NCBI RefSeq assembly: GCF_013409505.1
Contig: NZ_JACCBN010000001.1
Span: 3,100,001 to 3,164,000 of the forward strand
Source: Actinomycetospora corticicola
Lineage (GTDB): Bacteria; Actinomycetota; Actinomycetes; Mycobacteriales; Pseudonocardiaceae
Length of the DNA: 64,000 bases
Direction of reading: 5' to 3'
Part shown: positions 50,139-58,400 of the stretch, in pieces
Layout: the number at the start of each line of letters is the position of its first letter
How positions within the stretch are numbered: the first letter of the stretch is position 1
Notes under the pieces: model-generated
Database searches by the model: none
Told to the model about the DNA's origin: nothing
Seen by the model: the letters and a program-made list of their open reading frames with translations, nothing else
Program-made: the position numbers and the translations under genes

Positions 50139-51046
50139 CCGCGCAGGCCCCGCGGCGGCACCGGCAGGCACTGCACCGGCTGCGCGTGCGCGGGGTCGAG
50201 GGCGTTCGCGATGTGCTGCATGGTCACCGGGTCGTAGGCGACGGCGACGTGCTCGGCGAGGTCGGTCGGGCACCCGTCCTGCAGCACGATGTTCGTCGCG
50301 CCGTCGAGCAGCCCCGAGGTGTAGGGCACGACGAGCTCGTCGTAGCGGGTGAGGATCATCGTGTAGGTCACGCCCGGGACCTTCGGGCCGCCGTCGGAGT
50401 TCATGCGGCGAACGAAGTCCGACCCGGCGAGGAACTGGCGGCACGACGCGCACGCCTGGTCGAGGGAGGCGACGAGCACGGGGTCGAGGCCCAGCTCCTT
50501 GCCCGTCCGGTTCAGGAAGTCCAGGGCGAGCGTGTTCGTGCCCTGCCACAGCGGCGTCATCCCGACGTACCGGTCGACGTACCGGGAGCCGCCGAGGAAC
50601 TTCACGTAGTAGTCCGGCATCAGCGAGCCCTCGGAGTGGCCGACGACGTCGACCTTCTGCGCCGTCGTCGCGGTCCGGACCCGCTGGACGAACGTCGCGA
50701 GCTCCTGCGCGCTGCGCTCCATCGGCGCGAGGCCGCCGACGAGACCGACCGGCGGCGGGAGCAGCGCGTTCTGCCCGTAGGTCAGCGAGAAGACGCAGTA
50801 CCCGCGGGCCTTCAGCTGCGGGGCGATGTACTGCCAGTTGTCGAACTGCGTCGCGAGGAGGCCGTGCACCAGGACGACGGGGTTCGGGTGCTGCGCGGTC
50901 GGGCGGCAGGAGAAGTCGTTCGACCCGGGCGGCGACGGCGCCAGCAGGTCCGCGCCGGGCGCGGCCTGCGCCGGCGCGGCGAGCACGAGGGCGGCCACGA
51001 GGGCCGTCACGGCGGTCAGCAGGATCGCGCGCAGGCGGCTCGTCAC
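50135..51046 (-). CDS. Secreted alpha/beta-fold lipase/esterase
   Basis: 303 residues. Signal peptide (LLTAVTALVAALVLAAPAQAAPG, cleaved after AQA). VVLVHGLLAT is the oxyanion strand; VVGHSEGSLMP is the nucleophile elbow (GHSEG). Four Cys in the mature chain suggest disulfides (RGYCVFS, ACASCRQ, QDGCP). Asp/His are likely in RYDELVVPYTSG and LAEHVAVAYDP. Resembles Streptomyces class II lipases of the EstA/LipA type. The C-terminal stop overlaps that of rsgA: both stops come from one CTAG at 50135-50138. Confidence 0.84.
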   Translation of the reverse strand: MTSRLRAILLTAVTALVAALVLAAPAQAAPGADLLAPSPPGSNDFSCRPTAQHPNPVVLVHGLLATQFDNWQYIAPQLKARGYCVFSLTYGQNALLPPPVGLVGGLAPMERSAQELATFVQRVRTATTAQKVDVVGHSEGSLMPDYYVKFLGGSRYVDRYVGMTPLWQGTNTLALDFLNRTGKELGLDPVLVASLDQACASCRQFLAGSDFVRRMNSDGGPKVPGVTYTMILTRYDELVVPYTSGLLDGATNIVLQDGCPTDLAEHVAVAYDPVTMQHIANALDPAHAQPVQCLPVPPRGLRG

Positions 51047-51083
51047 ACAGGCGACAACGGCGCCGATCGGGTGAGGATGCGGG

Positions 51084-51548
51084 TCAGGTCATCGCGTACA
51101 GGTCGTAGACGACCTGCGACGCGCGCCGCTGTGCCACGGCCACCGTGAGGAGCCGGGTCATCCAGCCGTATGCCGGCGCCGACGTCTCGAACGTCGCGTG
51201 GACGCGGAAGTAGTACGACGACGGGTCGGGCTCCTCGCCGCGCGCGAGGGCGGCCAGGACCTCCGGCGGACCGGACCGGACACCCGCCGTCCGGATGAAG
51301 ACGTCCGCGCCGTCGTCGGAGCGCAGCAGGTAGCGGGTGTCGATCGTGGTGGCCCCGTCGGCCTGGATCACCTGCCAGTCGGCGCCGCCGGGCACGACGA
51401 CGCCGGTGAACCGCTCCCCGGTGACGCGGCCGCCGACGATCGGCACGATGCGGCGGTGGCCCGCGTCGGTGACGCCGAGGTCGACCGGGACGTCCAGGTC
51501 GACCTCGACGTGGGCCAGGTACGCCAGGCCGGGCACGGGCAGCGTCAT
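51084..51548 (-). CDS. DUF3237 family protein
   Basis: 154 residues, beta-rich. Landmarks: ylahvEVDLDVPVDLGVTDAGHRRIVPI-like opening, GGRVTGERFTGVVVPGGADWQ, DTRYLLRSDDGADVFIRTAGVRSGP and YYFRVHATFETSAPAYGWM. DUF3237 proteins are small beta-barrels of unknown role. Overlaps padC by 4 bp (ATGA), so it is coupled to phenolic acid decarboxylase and may handle a related aromatic compound. No catalytic residues can be named. Confidence 0.85.
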   Translation of the reverse strand: MTLPVPGLAYLAHVEVDLDVPVDLGVTDAGHRRIVPIVGGRVTGERFTGVVVPGGADWQVIQADGATTIDTRYLLRSDDGADVFIRTAGVRSGPPEVLAALARGEEPDPSSYYFRVHATFETSAPAYGWMTRLLTVAVAQRRASQVVYDLYAMT

Positions 51549-52018
51549 GACCGGCGAGGCTCCCCGCCGGCCGGGGGCTCGGAGATGACCGACTCGTCGT
51601 CGGGACCCGGGTCCTCGAGCAGCGTGATCTCGCTGGGCTCGTCGATCACCTCGATGGGATAGGTGGGCCCGGCGTCGCGCCGGCGCGCCATCTCGTCGAG
51701 GTGGTCGTTCTGGAAGCAGACCGTGGCCTGCGGGTCGTCGACCACCCAGCGCGGGAAGAAGATCGTGCCGTGGGTGACCCGGTGCTCCAGGTCGGCCACG
51801 ATCGACACGCTCGTGCCGGTCGGCTCGGTCCAGTGCACGGTGTGGACGCCCTCGCGGAGCCGCGACACGTACGCGCGCTGGTCGCGCACCCAGCGGCCGC
51901 CGACCAGCCCGGAGTGGATGCGGTAGTCGACGGTGGTCTCGTTCTTGACGTACAGCTCGTACTCCCAGCCGTTGGCGTAGGTGTAGACCAGCCGCTTGCC
52001 CACGATCGTGTCGCTCAC
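51545..52018 (-). CDS. padC: Phenolic acid decarboxylase
   Basis: 157-residue lipocalin-like beta-barrel. Converts ferulic, p-coumaric or caffeic acid to the vinyl phenol plus CO2 without a cofactor. Segments match B. subtilis PadC closely: KRLVYTYANGWEYELYVKN (active-site Tyr), TVDYRIHSGLVGGRWVRDQ (catalytic Arg), VHWTEPTGTSVS and FFPRWVVDDPQATVCFQNDH. Start GTG 52018. Divergent from an SDR gene; the 83-bp gap contains overlapping dyads with TGGTT. Suggests use of plant-derived phenolics. Confidence 0.92.
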   Translation of the reverse strand: MSDTIVGKRLVYTYANGWEYELYVKNETTVDYRIHSGLVGGRWVRDQRAYVSRLREGVHTVHWTEPTGTSVSIVADLEHRVTHGTIFFPRWVVDDPQATVCFQNDHLDEMARRRDAGPTYPIEVIDEPSEITLLEDPGPDDESVISEPPAGGEPRRS

Positions 52019-52055
52019 GGAGATCGAGTACCCGCTGCCCGCCGAACGAGCGTGC

Positions 52056-52080
52056 TACGTTGGAAACCAACCAGATGGTT
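52056..52080. promoter_or_regulatory. Overlapping dyads in the padC/SDR divergent promoter
   Basis: GTTGG-AAA-CCAAC (52059-52071) and AACCA-N6-TGGTT (52065-52080), both perfect, overlapping a -10-like TACGTT (52056-52061) for the SDR gene. TetR-family operators often have this AACCA/TGGTT form. The nearest TetR gene is 7 kb away, so the regulator is an orphan. Confidence 0.5.
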
Positions 52081-52101
52081 ACTGACGACGAGGAGACCCC
52101 G

Positions 52102-53052
52102 ATGGGCATCACGACGGCGTTCGACGCCCGCAGCACCGCCCTGGAGGTCGTCGAGGGCGTCGACCTCACCGGCCGCACGGCCGTCGTCACCGGCGCCGCC
52201 TCGGGCATCGGGGTGGAGACGGCGCGGGCGCTGGCGGCGGCGGGCGCGACGGTGACGGTGGCGGCGCGGTCGGTCGAGGCCGCGGAGCGGACGGTCGAGG
52301 ACATCCGGTCGACCACCGGCAACCCGTACGTGCAGGCCGCCCGGCTCGACCTCACCGACCTGGACTCGGTCCGCGCCTTCGTCGACGCCTGGAGCGGCCC
52401 GCTGCACCTGCTCGTGAACAACGCGGGGGTGATGGACACCCCGGAGACCACCACCGCCTACGGCTGGGAACTGCAGTTCGCGACCAACCACCTCGGACAC
52501 ATGGCCCTCACCCTCGGGCTGCACGACGCGCTCGCGGCCGCGGGCGACGCCCGGGTGGTGGTCGTGTCCTCCAGCGGCCACGGCAGCTCGCCCGTGGTGT
52601 TCGACGACCTCTTCTTCGAGCGCCGCGCCTACGACCCCGGGCTCGCCTACGGCCAGTCCAAGACCGCCAACGTGCTCTTCGCCGTCGAGCTCACCCGCCG
52701 GTGGGCGGCCGACGGGATCACCGCGAACGCGCTCATGCCCGGCGGCATCTGGACCGGGCTGCAGAAGCACTGGGACCCGCAGGTGATCGAGGAGCTGTCG
52801 GTGACCGCGGCGTCGATCATGAAGACCCCGGAGCAGGGCGCGGCGACCTCGGTGCTGCTGGCCGCGTCCCCGGAGCTGGCGGGAGTCGGGGGGCGGTATT
52901 TCGAGGACTGCCACGAGGCCGAGGTCGTGGACGAGATCCAGGACGGCATCCACGGCGTGCGGGCGTACGCGCTGGACCCCGAGGCCGCCGAGCGGCTGTG
53001 GGACGTCTCGCTGGCGCTGCTGGAGAAGGCCGGATGGGACATCCGCGGCTGA
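52102..53052 (+). CDS. Short-chain dehydrogenase/reductase (retinol dehydrogenase-like)
   Basis: 316 residues. Rossmann cofactor site TAVVTGAASGIGVETARALAAAG (~27-49, TGxxxGIG), NAG motif LLVNNAGVMDTPE, catalytic Ser in VVVSSSGHGSSP, and the YxxxK motif in AYGQSKTANVLFAVEL. The long form with the protochlorophyllide reductase-like N-terminus fits the WWOX/retinol dehydrogenase-like SDRs. NADP use is likely from AARS after strand 2. Start ATG 52102 has GAGGAG seven to eight bases upstream. Divergent from padC; the substrate is unknown, possibly a phenolic or alcohol. Confidence 0.9.
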   Translation: MGITTAFDARSTALEVVEGVDLTGRTAVVTGAASGIGVETARALAAAGATVTVAARSVEAAERTVEDIRSTTGNPYVQAARLDLTDLDSVRAFVDAWSGPLHLLVNNAGVMDTPETTTAYGWELQFATNHLGHMALTLGLHDALAAAGDARVVVVSSSGHGSSPVVFDDLFFERRAYDPGLAYGQSKTANVLFAVELTRRWAADGITANALMPGGIWTGLQKHWDPQVIEELSVTAASIMKTPEQGAATSVLLAASPELAGVGGRYFEDCHEAEVVDEIQDGIHGVRAYALDPEAAERLWDVSLALLEKAGWDIRG

Positions 53053-53068
53053 GCGGGTACGCCCCCGT

Positions 53069-54304
53069 GTGCAGCTGCCCGTCCCGGACACCGGACCCGA
53101 CGCCGCCGTCGACTTCGTCTCCCAGCACCTCGGGGACCTGACCTGCGACACCCCGGCCGCGTCGGGCGCGTTCCGGGGCGGGCAGACGGCGGCGGACATC
53201 GCGCTCGACGCGCTCGACGTCGGGAACTACGCCCGCCGGCGCAACGACGTCTGGCCGCCGGAGCGCCGCGGCGCCTCCCGGATGTCGCCGTACATCCGCC
53301 ACGGGCTGCTGCCGCTGCCCACGCTGTGGGAGCACGTCGCCGACGCCCCGCAGCGCGACCGCACGAAGTACCGCGACGAGCTCGCCTGGCAGGAGTACGC
53401 CCGCCACGTCTACGCCCGGATCGGCCCGGCCCTGGGTGACGACCTGCGCGCCCGCCCGCCGCGCCCGCCCGAGACCTGGGACGACCCCTGGCCCCGGGAC
53501 ATGAACTGCATGGACGTCAACCTCACCGAGCTGCACGGCGACGGGTGGCTGGTCAACCAGTGCCGGATGTGGCTCTCCAGCCAGTGGACGGTGCGGGCCG
53601 GGGCGCTGTGGCGCGACGGCGAGGACGCGTTCTTCACCCATCTGCTCGACGGGTCCCGGGCCGCGAACCGGCTCGGCTGGCAGTGGACGGTCGGCACCGG
53701 GACCGGCAAGGCGTACGGCTTCTCCCGCAACCAGGTGGAGAAGCGGGCCCCGAAGCTGTGCGCGGAGTGCGCCCTGAACGCCGACTGTCCGGTGCAGGAC
53801 TGGCCGCCCGAGCAGCGCACGACGCGGATCGAGCCGCCGGAGTCGCTCCGCTCGGACCCCGACCCGGAGTCGACCGGCGGCCCCTCGTCGTCCCCCGAGG
53901 ACGGCGACGTCGAGGCGGTGTGGCTGACCGCGGAGTCGCTCGGGGACGACGACCCGGCCCTGGCCGCCCACCCCGACGCCCCCGCGGTCTTCGTGTTCGA
54001 CGAGCCGCTGCTCGCCCGCCTGCGCCTGTCCGGCAAGCGACTGGTCTTCCTGACGGAGACGCTGTCCGACCTGGCCACGCGGCGTCCGGTCGAGCTGTAC
54101 CGCGGTCGCGTGCCCGAGGAGCTGTCCGGACGACGGGTCGCGGTCACCTTCGCCCCCGTCCCGGGCTTCCGACGCCGGTCGGCGGCCGTCGACCCGGTCG
54201 AGGTGCACCCGTGGCCGTGGCTCTTCCGCCCCCGCGGCGGGCGGCTGCAGAGCTACACCGCCTGGCGCAAGGGGATGCCCCAGCGGCCGGACGGGGTCGG
54301 CTGA
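53069..54304 (+). CDS. Photolyase/cryptochrome-like protein with FAD domain first (apparent circular permutation)
   Basis: 411 residues. The N-terminal ~260 carry the photolyase FAD-binding domain: RMSPYIRHGLLPLP, DELAWQEYARHVYAR, GDGWLVNQCRMWLSSQW, DGSRAANRLGWQWTVGTGTG, SRNQVEKRAPKLC. A CxxCxxxxxC cluster (CAECALNADC, ~231) follows. From ~278 a segment resembles the usual N-terminal antenna domain of photolyases: EAVWLTAESLGDDDPALAAH, VFVFDEPLLARL, KRLVFLTETLSDLA and a YTAWRKG like the YTPFxRRW linker. So the two domains are in the reverse order. It may repair pyrimidine dimers or act in light sensing. Start GTG 53069; the SDR gene ends 16 bp before. Confidence 0.8.
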   Translation: MQLPVPDTGPDAAVDFVSQHLGDLTCDTPAASGAFRGGQTAADIALDALDVGNYARRRNDVWPPERRGASRMSPYIRHGLLPLPTLWEHVADAPQRDRTKYRDELAWQEYARHVYARIGPALGDDLRARPPRPPETWDDPWPRDMNCMDVNLTELHGDGWLVNQCRMWLSSQWTVRAGALWRDGEDAFFTHLLDGSRAANRLGWQWTVGTGTGKAYGFSRNQVEKRAPKLCAECALNADCPVQDWPPEQRTTRIEPPESLRSDPDPESTGGPSSSPEDGDVEAVWLTAESLGDDDPALAAHPDAPAVFVFDEPLLARLRLSGKRLVFLTETLSDLATRRPVELYRGRVPEELSGRRVAVTFAPVPGFRRRSAAVDPVEVHPWPWLFRPRGGRLQSYTAWRKGMPQRPDGVG

Positions 54305-54384
54305 CCGTCCCGCCCACGTCGGGTGCGCAGGCACTCCCCCGAGTGCCGCGACTAGCGTCCGCGCGCCCGGGGCATCACCCCCTC

Positions 54385-55350
54385 GTGCCCCGAGTCGCCA
54401 TCGCCTGTCAGGGCGGCGGCAGCCAGACGGCGTTCACCGCCGGCGTGCTGCGGCCGTTGCTGCGCTCCCCCGACGTCGAGCCCGTCGCCTTCACCGGGAC
54501 CTCCGGCGGCGCGATCTGCGCCCTGCTCGCCTGGTACGGCTGGCGCACCGGCGGGCCGCGCCGGGCCGTCGAGCTGCTGGACGGCTTCTGGCGGGACAAC
54601 GCGGCCACGTCCCCGCTCGACGCGGTGTCCAACGCCGTCGGGGTGGGCCTGCTCCGACTGCGCGACCTCGGGGTGCTGCCGCTGCCCGCGTTCGACCCGT
54701 ACCGGTTCCCGGAGATCGCCCGCGGCCGGCTGCAGGACCTCCTCGAACGGTGGGTGGACTTCCGACTGCTCGCCGCGCTGCCCCGGAACGAGGGCCCCGT
54801 CCTGCAGATCGGGGCCGTCGAGGTGCGCAGCGGCGCGTTCCGGCGCTTCGACTCCCGGCGCGGGGAGATCACCGTGGAGACGGTGCTCGCGAGCGCCGCG
54901 ATCCCGACCCTCTTCCGCGCCGTCGACACCGGCGACGGCGTGTACTGGGACGGCGTGTTCTCGGAGAACCCGCCGGTGCGCGACCTCCCGGCCCTCGCCC
55001 CGGACGCCCTCTGGATCGTCCAGCTCTTCCCGCAGCGCATCGACGTCGAGCCCCGGACGCCGGGCGCGATCGCCGACCGGCGCGCGGAGCTGACCGCGAA
55101 CCTGTCGCTGGAGCAGGAGATCGACGCGATCCAGAAGATCAACGAGTTCGTCCGCGCGGGCTACCTCGACGGGGCCGGGTACCGCGAGGTGGGCATCGAG
55201 CGCATCCAGCTCGACCGGCGGCTCGACTCGGCGTCGGCGGCCGACCGGTCGCCGGCCTTCCTGGAGGGGCTGATCGCCGACGGAGTGCAGGCCGGGGAGG
55301 CGTTCCTGGCGCGCTCCGTCCCTGCGGCCGTCCGCGCGACCGGGACCTGA
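54385..55350 (+). CDS. Patatin-like phospholipase
   Basis: 321 residues. Glycine-rich oxyanion loop CQGGGSQTAFTAGVL at residues ~8-22, nucleophile motif FTGTSGGAICAL (GxSxG) at ~36, and the Asp of the Ser-Asp dyad in YWDGVFSENPPVRDL (~190). No signal peptide. The C-terminal third (LEQEIDAIQKINEFV) is helical. A cytosolic lipid acyl hydrolase; substrate unknown. Start GTG 54385 gives a natural beginning VPRVAIACQGGG; GTG 54343 would add 14 residues. A second patatin is encoded on the other strand 600 bp away. Confidence 0.87.
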   Translation: MPRVAIACQGGGSQTAFTAGVLRPLLRSPDVEPVAFTGTSGGAICALLAWYGWRTGGPRRAVELLDGFWRDNAATSPLDAVSNAVGVGLLRLRDLGVLPLPAFDPYRFPEIARGRLQDLLERWVDFRLLAALPRNEGPVLQIGAVEVRSGAFRRFDSRRGEITVETVLASAAIPTLFRAVDTGDGVYWDGVFSENPPVRDLPALAPDALWIVQLFPQRIDVEPRTPGAIADRRAELTANLSLEQEIDAIQKINEFVRAGYLDGAGYREVGIERIQLDRRLDSASAADRSPAFLEGLIADGVQAGEAFLARSVPAAVRATGT

Positions 55351-55429
55351 TCCGCGACGTTCACACCAGGCAGGCCGGAGCGCCCGGGAACCTGCCTCAC
55401 GTCGACCTCGCCGCGGGCACCCCGCGCGC

Positions 55430-55948
55430 TCACCCGCCGTCGGGAACGTCCAGCTCCAGCAGGAACGGGAGTTCCTGGACGCCGTACCAGGCGAGGTCGT
55501 GGTCCTCGGCGTCCCCGAGCGCGAGCTCGGCGTCCTCGTCGCCGAGGTCGGCCGCGTCGATGACCGCCGCGGCGCGCCGGACGGCGTCCTCGGCGTCGAC
55601 GAGGTCGAGGTGGATCGCGGCGAGCTTCCCGCTCGGGATCGGGCCCGCGACCCGGACGACGGCCGCGTCGAGGTCCGGGCGCAGCGTCACGTCGTCGACG
55701 TCCGCGGCGACCACCGCCCGGCGGGCGGGGGTCTCCGGGTCCGCCGCGAGCTCGGTGGCGAGCAGCCGCAGCGAGGCGCGGGCGGCCTCGGTCATCGCGA
55801 CGTACTCCAGCTCCTCCTCGTCGCCCGCGAGGTAGGACTCGCGCAGCCCCGGGGTCAGCGCGAACGCGGTGCCCGAGAGCGGCTGGACGTGCCCGTCGGC
55901 CAGCAGCCGCCGCAGTCCGCCGACCGTGGTCGGGATGTAGATCCTCAC
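55430..55948 (-). CDS. DUF6912 family protein (Rv3231c-like)
   Basis: 172 residues starting MRIYIPTTVGGLRRLLADG, followed by an acidic, Asp-rich body (RAVVAADVDDVTLRPD, AEDAVRRAAAVIDAADL) and ending QELPFLLELDVPDGG. This matches the DUF6912 family, found at this chromosomal position in mycobacteria (Rv3231c). GTG 55948 is the start; it overlaps the upstream patatin stop by 4 bp. Function unknown. Its last codons contain one copy of the dispersed 13-mer. Confidence 0.75.
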   Translation of the reverse strand: MRIYIPTTVGGLRRLLADGHVQPLSGTAFALTPGLRESYLAGDEEELEYVAMTEAARASLRLLATELAADPETPARRAVVAADVDDVTLRPDLDAAVVRVAGPIPSGKLAAIHLDLVDAEDAVRRAAAVIDAADLGDEDAELALGDAEDHDLAWYGVQELPFLLELDVPDGG

Positions 55949-56934
55949 GTGTCCCGGTCCTTCCGCGACCACCACTGCGCCGTCGTGCGCAGCGCGGTCC
56001 GCACCACGTCCGCCTGACGGCGGGCGTCCATGACGTTCCATCCCATCACCGCGCGTTCCTCGGGCCCCGGGGCGTGCGAGGTGACCGTCAGGCCGGCCTC
56101 GCGGAGCCGGGCGATCTCCCGGGCGCTGCGGGCCCCGACCATGCCACGGAACAACCCGTCCGCCGCAGCCCCCACCCCCGTCAGGTGGGCGCGACCGCGG
56201 CGCGCGAGCGGCACCAGCACGAGCGCCTCGTCGAGCGCGGGCATGTCCGACCCGAGCAGCAGGTCCGCCGAGGTCGCCGAGCACACCCCGCCGTCGACGT
56301 AGCGGCGTCCCCCGATGCGCACCGGGGAGAACCAGCCCGGCACCGCGCACGAGGCACTCGCGGCCTCCGCGCACGACGCGGGGGGCGCACCCTGGCGTCC
56401 GAACGGCACCCGGGCGCCGCTGTCGTAGTCGGTGGCGACGATCCGCAGCTCGGGGGCCGTCGGGGGTGCGGGCCACGTCTCGGGGGCGAAGGAGGAGACG
56501 AGCCGGATCACCCCGGTGGTGTCCGCCCGGCCGATCGGCAGCAGGGCCGAGGCGACCGCGAACGGCGGGAAGCGTCGCGGGTGCCGGGCGACCTCACGCA
56601 GCAGCCGCACCGAACCCGGCCCGACCCGCGGCAGCGGCGGGAGCCCGCCCCGCGCTCCCCGGCGCCTCGGTCGCGTTCCCGACGGCGGGTGCTCCCGCGG
56701 CTCGAGCAGGTGGGCCACCAGGTCGTCGACGGCGACCCCGCTGGCGAGCGCCGAGGCGACGATCGACCCGGCGGACGTCCCGATGATCACGTCGGCGTCG
56801 CGCACGTCGAGGCCGGTGTGCTGCTGCCAGGTCGACAGCGCGGCCACCGTCCAGGCGTAGCCCAGCGAACCGCCGGTGCCGAGGACGAGCGCCCGGCGCG
56901 AGAGCGTCCGGTCGGGGCGCTCGCTCCCGCTCAC
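55945..56934 (-). CDS. Patatin-like phospholipase (RssA type)
   Basis: 329 residues. Oxyanion loop LVLGTGGSLGYAWTVAAL, nucleophile IIGTSAGSIVASAL (~49-62), catalytic Asp in YVDGGVCSATSADLL. A Pro/Arg-rich insertion (EHPPSGTRPRRRG) lies after ~85. RssA-like patatins are soluble. It overlaps the WS/DGAT gene by 4 bp (GTGA at 56931-56934) and DUF6912 by 4 bp, so the three are one transcript and the enzyme probably acts on neutral or storage lipids together with the acyltransferase. Confidence 0.86.
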   Translation of the reverse strand: MSGSERPDRTLSRRALVLGTGGSLGYAWTVAALSTWQQHTGLDVRDADVIIGTSAGSIVASALASGVAVDDLVAHLLEPREHPPSGTRPRRRGARGGLPPLPRVGPGSVRLLREVARHPRRFPPFAVASALLPIGRADTTGVIRLVSSFAPETWPAPPTAPELRIVATDYDSGARVPFGRQGAPPASCAEAASASCAVPGWFSPVRIGGRRYVDGGVCSATSADLLLGSDMPALDEALVLVPLARRGRAHLTGVGAAADGLFRGMVGARSAREIARLREAGLTVTSHAPGPEERAVMGWNVMDARRQADVVRTALRTTAQWWSRKDRDT

Positions 56935-58346
56935 CGCGGCACCGTGGCGACGAGCTCGGCCAGCGCCTCCGTCACGAGGTCGCCGAACTCGTCGACGTCG
57001 GCCATCGAGTCCCGGTCGGCGTTGAAGCCGTAGAACACCCCGCCGTCGTAGGAGGTCAGACCCACCGCGAGGGACTGGCCCTTGGCGAGCGGCACGACCG
57101 GATACATCTCGAGCATCCGCGCCCCACCCGCGTAGAGCGGGTGCTGCGGGCCGGGCACGTTCGAGACGACGACGTTGAACAACCGCCGCGACAGCCCGCT
57201 CGCGGCGCGGGCCCCGAGCGCGTGCAGCGTCGGCGGCGCGAACCCGCCCACCCGGACCAGCGCGTTCGCGCCGACGGACTGCCCGGACTGCTTGTGCTCG
57301 CGCATCGCGTGCGCGACGTGGTGCATCCGCAGCACCGGGTTCGGCTCGCCCACCGGGAGGTCCACGAGGTACGAGGCGATCCGGTTGCCCAGCAGCCCGC
57401 TGCCGCTGATCGCGCCGGTCGCCGCCGCCTCGCCGCGCACCGAGAGCGGGACCATCGCGCGCATCGTCGTCGTCGGGGTCACCGAGGCCCCACGGGAGAG
57501 CAGCCAGTTGCGCATGGCTCCCGCGATGACCGTGAGCACGACGTCGTTGATGGTGCCGCCGTGGGCACGGCGGACGGCGCGGTAGTCCTCCAGCTCGGTG
57601 CGCGCGTGGGCGAAGCGCCGCTGGGTCGAGATCGGCACGTTGAGCGGGCTGGTCGGGGCCGGGCGCACCGCGGTGCGCACGGCGGACAGGAGGCCCCCGG
57701 CCACGCCTGCGACCTTCGTGACGGTGTCGGCGGCGTCGCGCATCGCCGCGTGCGCGGCCTCCACGGCGTTGCCGGGGCGCGCGACCGCCTCTCCCACCGC
57801 GTCGAACACGAGCTTCCAGGGCGGCGGCTCGGGCCGCGCGACCCAGTCGTCGTCGGCCTCGCCGCGACCCTCGGGCGAGTCGTCGAGCACGACCTGGGTG
57901 ATGTCGATCGAGGCGATCCCGTCGACCATCGCCTGGTGGGTCTTCGTCACGATCGCGACCCGGCCCCCGGAGAGCCCGTCGACGAGGTACATCTCCCACA
58001 GCGGCCGCGTGTGGTCGAGCGGGCGCGACATGAGGCGCGCGACCAGCTCGTTCAGCGCCCGGTCGGTGCCCGGACCAGGCAGCGCGGAGCGCCGCACGTG
58101 GTAGGTGACGTCGAAGTCGGTGTCGTCCACCCACACCGGACGGGCCACGCCGTACGGGATCTGCTTGATCTTCTGCCGGTAGCGCGGGACCAGCCCGATG
58201 CGCCCGGAGATGAGCTCGACGAGCCGCTCGTAGTCGAAGCCGGACCGGGGCTTGCGGAAGACGGCGACGCTGCCGACGTGCATCGGCGTCGTCGGCTGGT
58301 CCATGTAGAGGAACGAGGCGTCCAGGGCCGTGAGGCGGTCCGGCAT
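56931..58346 (-). CDS. WS/DGAT-family acyltransferase with altered HHxxxDG motif
   Basis: 471 residues of the bifunctional wax ester synthase/diacylglycerol acyltransferase family (Tgs of mycobacteria), making triacylglycerol or wax esters at the membrane. N-terminus MPDRLTALDASFLYMD and PLWEMYLVDGL are family hallmarks. The active-site motif reads HQAMVDG (~136-142): the second, proposed catalytic His of HHxxxDG is Gln. The C-terminal NVPGPQHPLYAGGARM is intact. Start ATG 58346. Position corresponds to Rv3233c/Rv3234c (tgs3) of M. tuberculosis. Co-transcribed with a patatin and DUF6912. Confidence 0.9.
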   Translation of the reverse strand: MPDRLTALDASFLYMDQPTTPMHVGSVAVFRKPRSGFDYERLVELISGRIGLVPRYRQKIKQIPYGVARPVWVDDTDFDVTYHVRRSALPGPGTDRALNELVARLMSRPLDHTRPLWEMYLVDGLSGGRVAIVTKTHQAMVDGIASIDITQVVLDDSPEGRGEADDDWVARPEPPPWKLVFDAVGEAVARPGNAVEAAHAAMRDAADTVTKVAGVAGGLLSAVRTAVRPAPTSPLNVPISTQRRFAHARTELEDYRAVRRAHGGTINDVVLTVIAGAMRNWLLSRGASVTPTTTMRAMVPLSVRGEAAATGAISGSGLLGNRIASYLVDLPVGEPNPVLRMHHVAHAMREHKQSGQSVGANALVRVGGFAPPTLHALGARAASGLSRRLFNVVVSNVPGPQHPLYAGGARMLEMYPVVPLAKGQSLAVGLTSYDGGVFYGFNADRDSMADVDEFGDLVTEALAELVATVPR

Positions 58347-58400
58347 GGCCTCGATCCTCGCACGAGGGCGGGGGTGACCCGTCTGACACAGTGGACTGCG

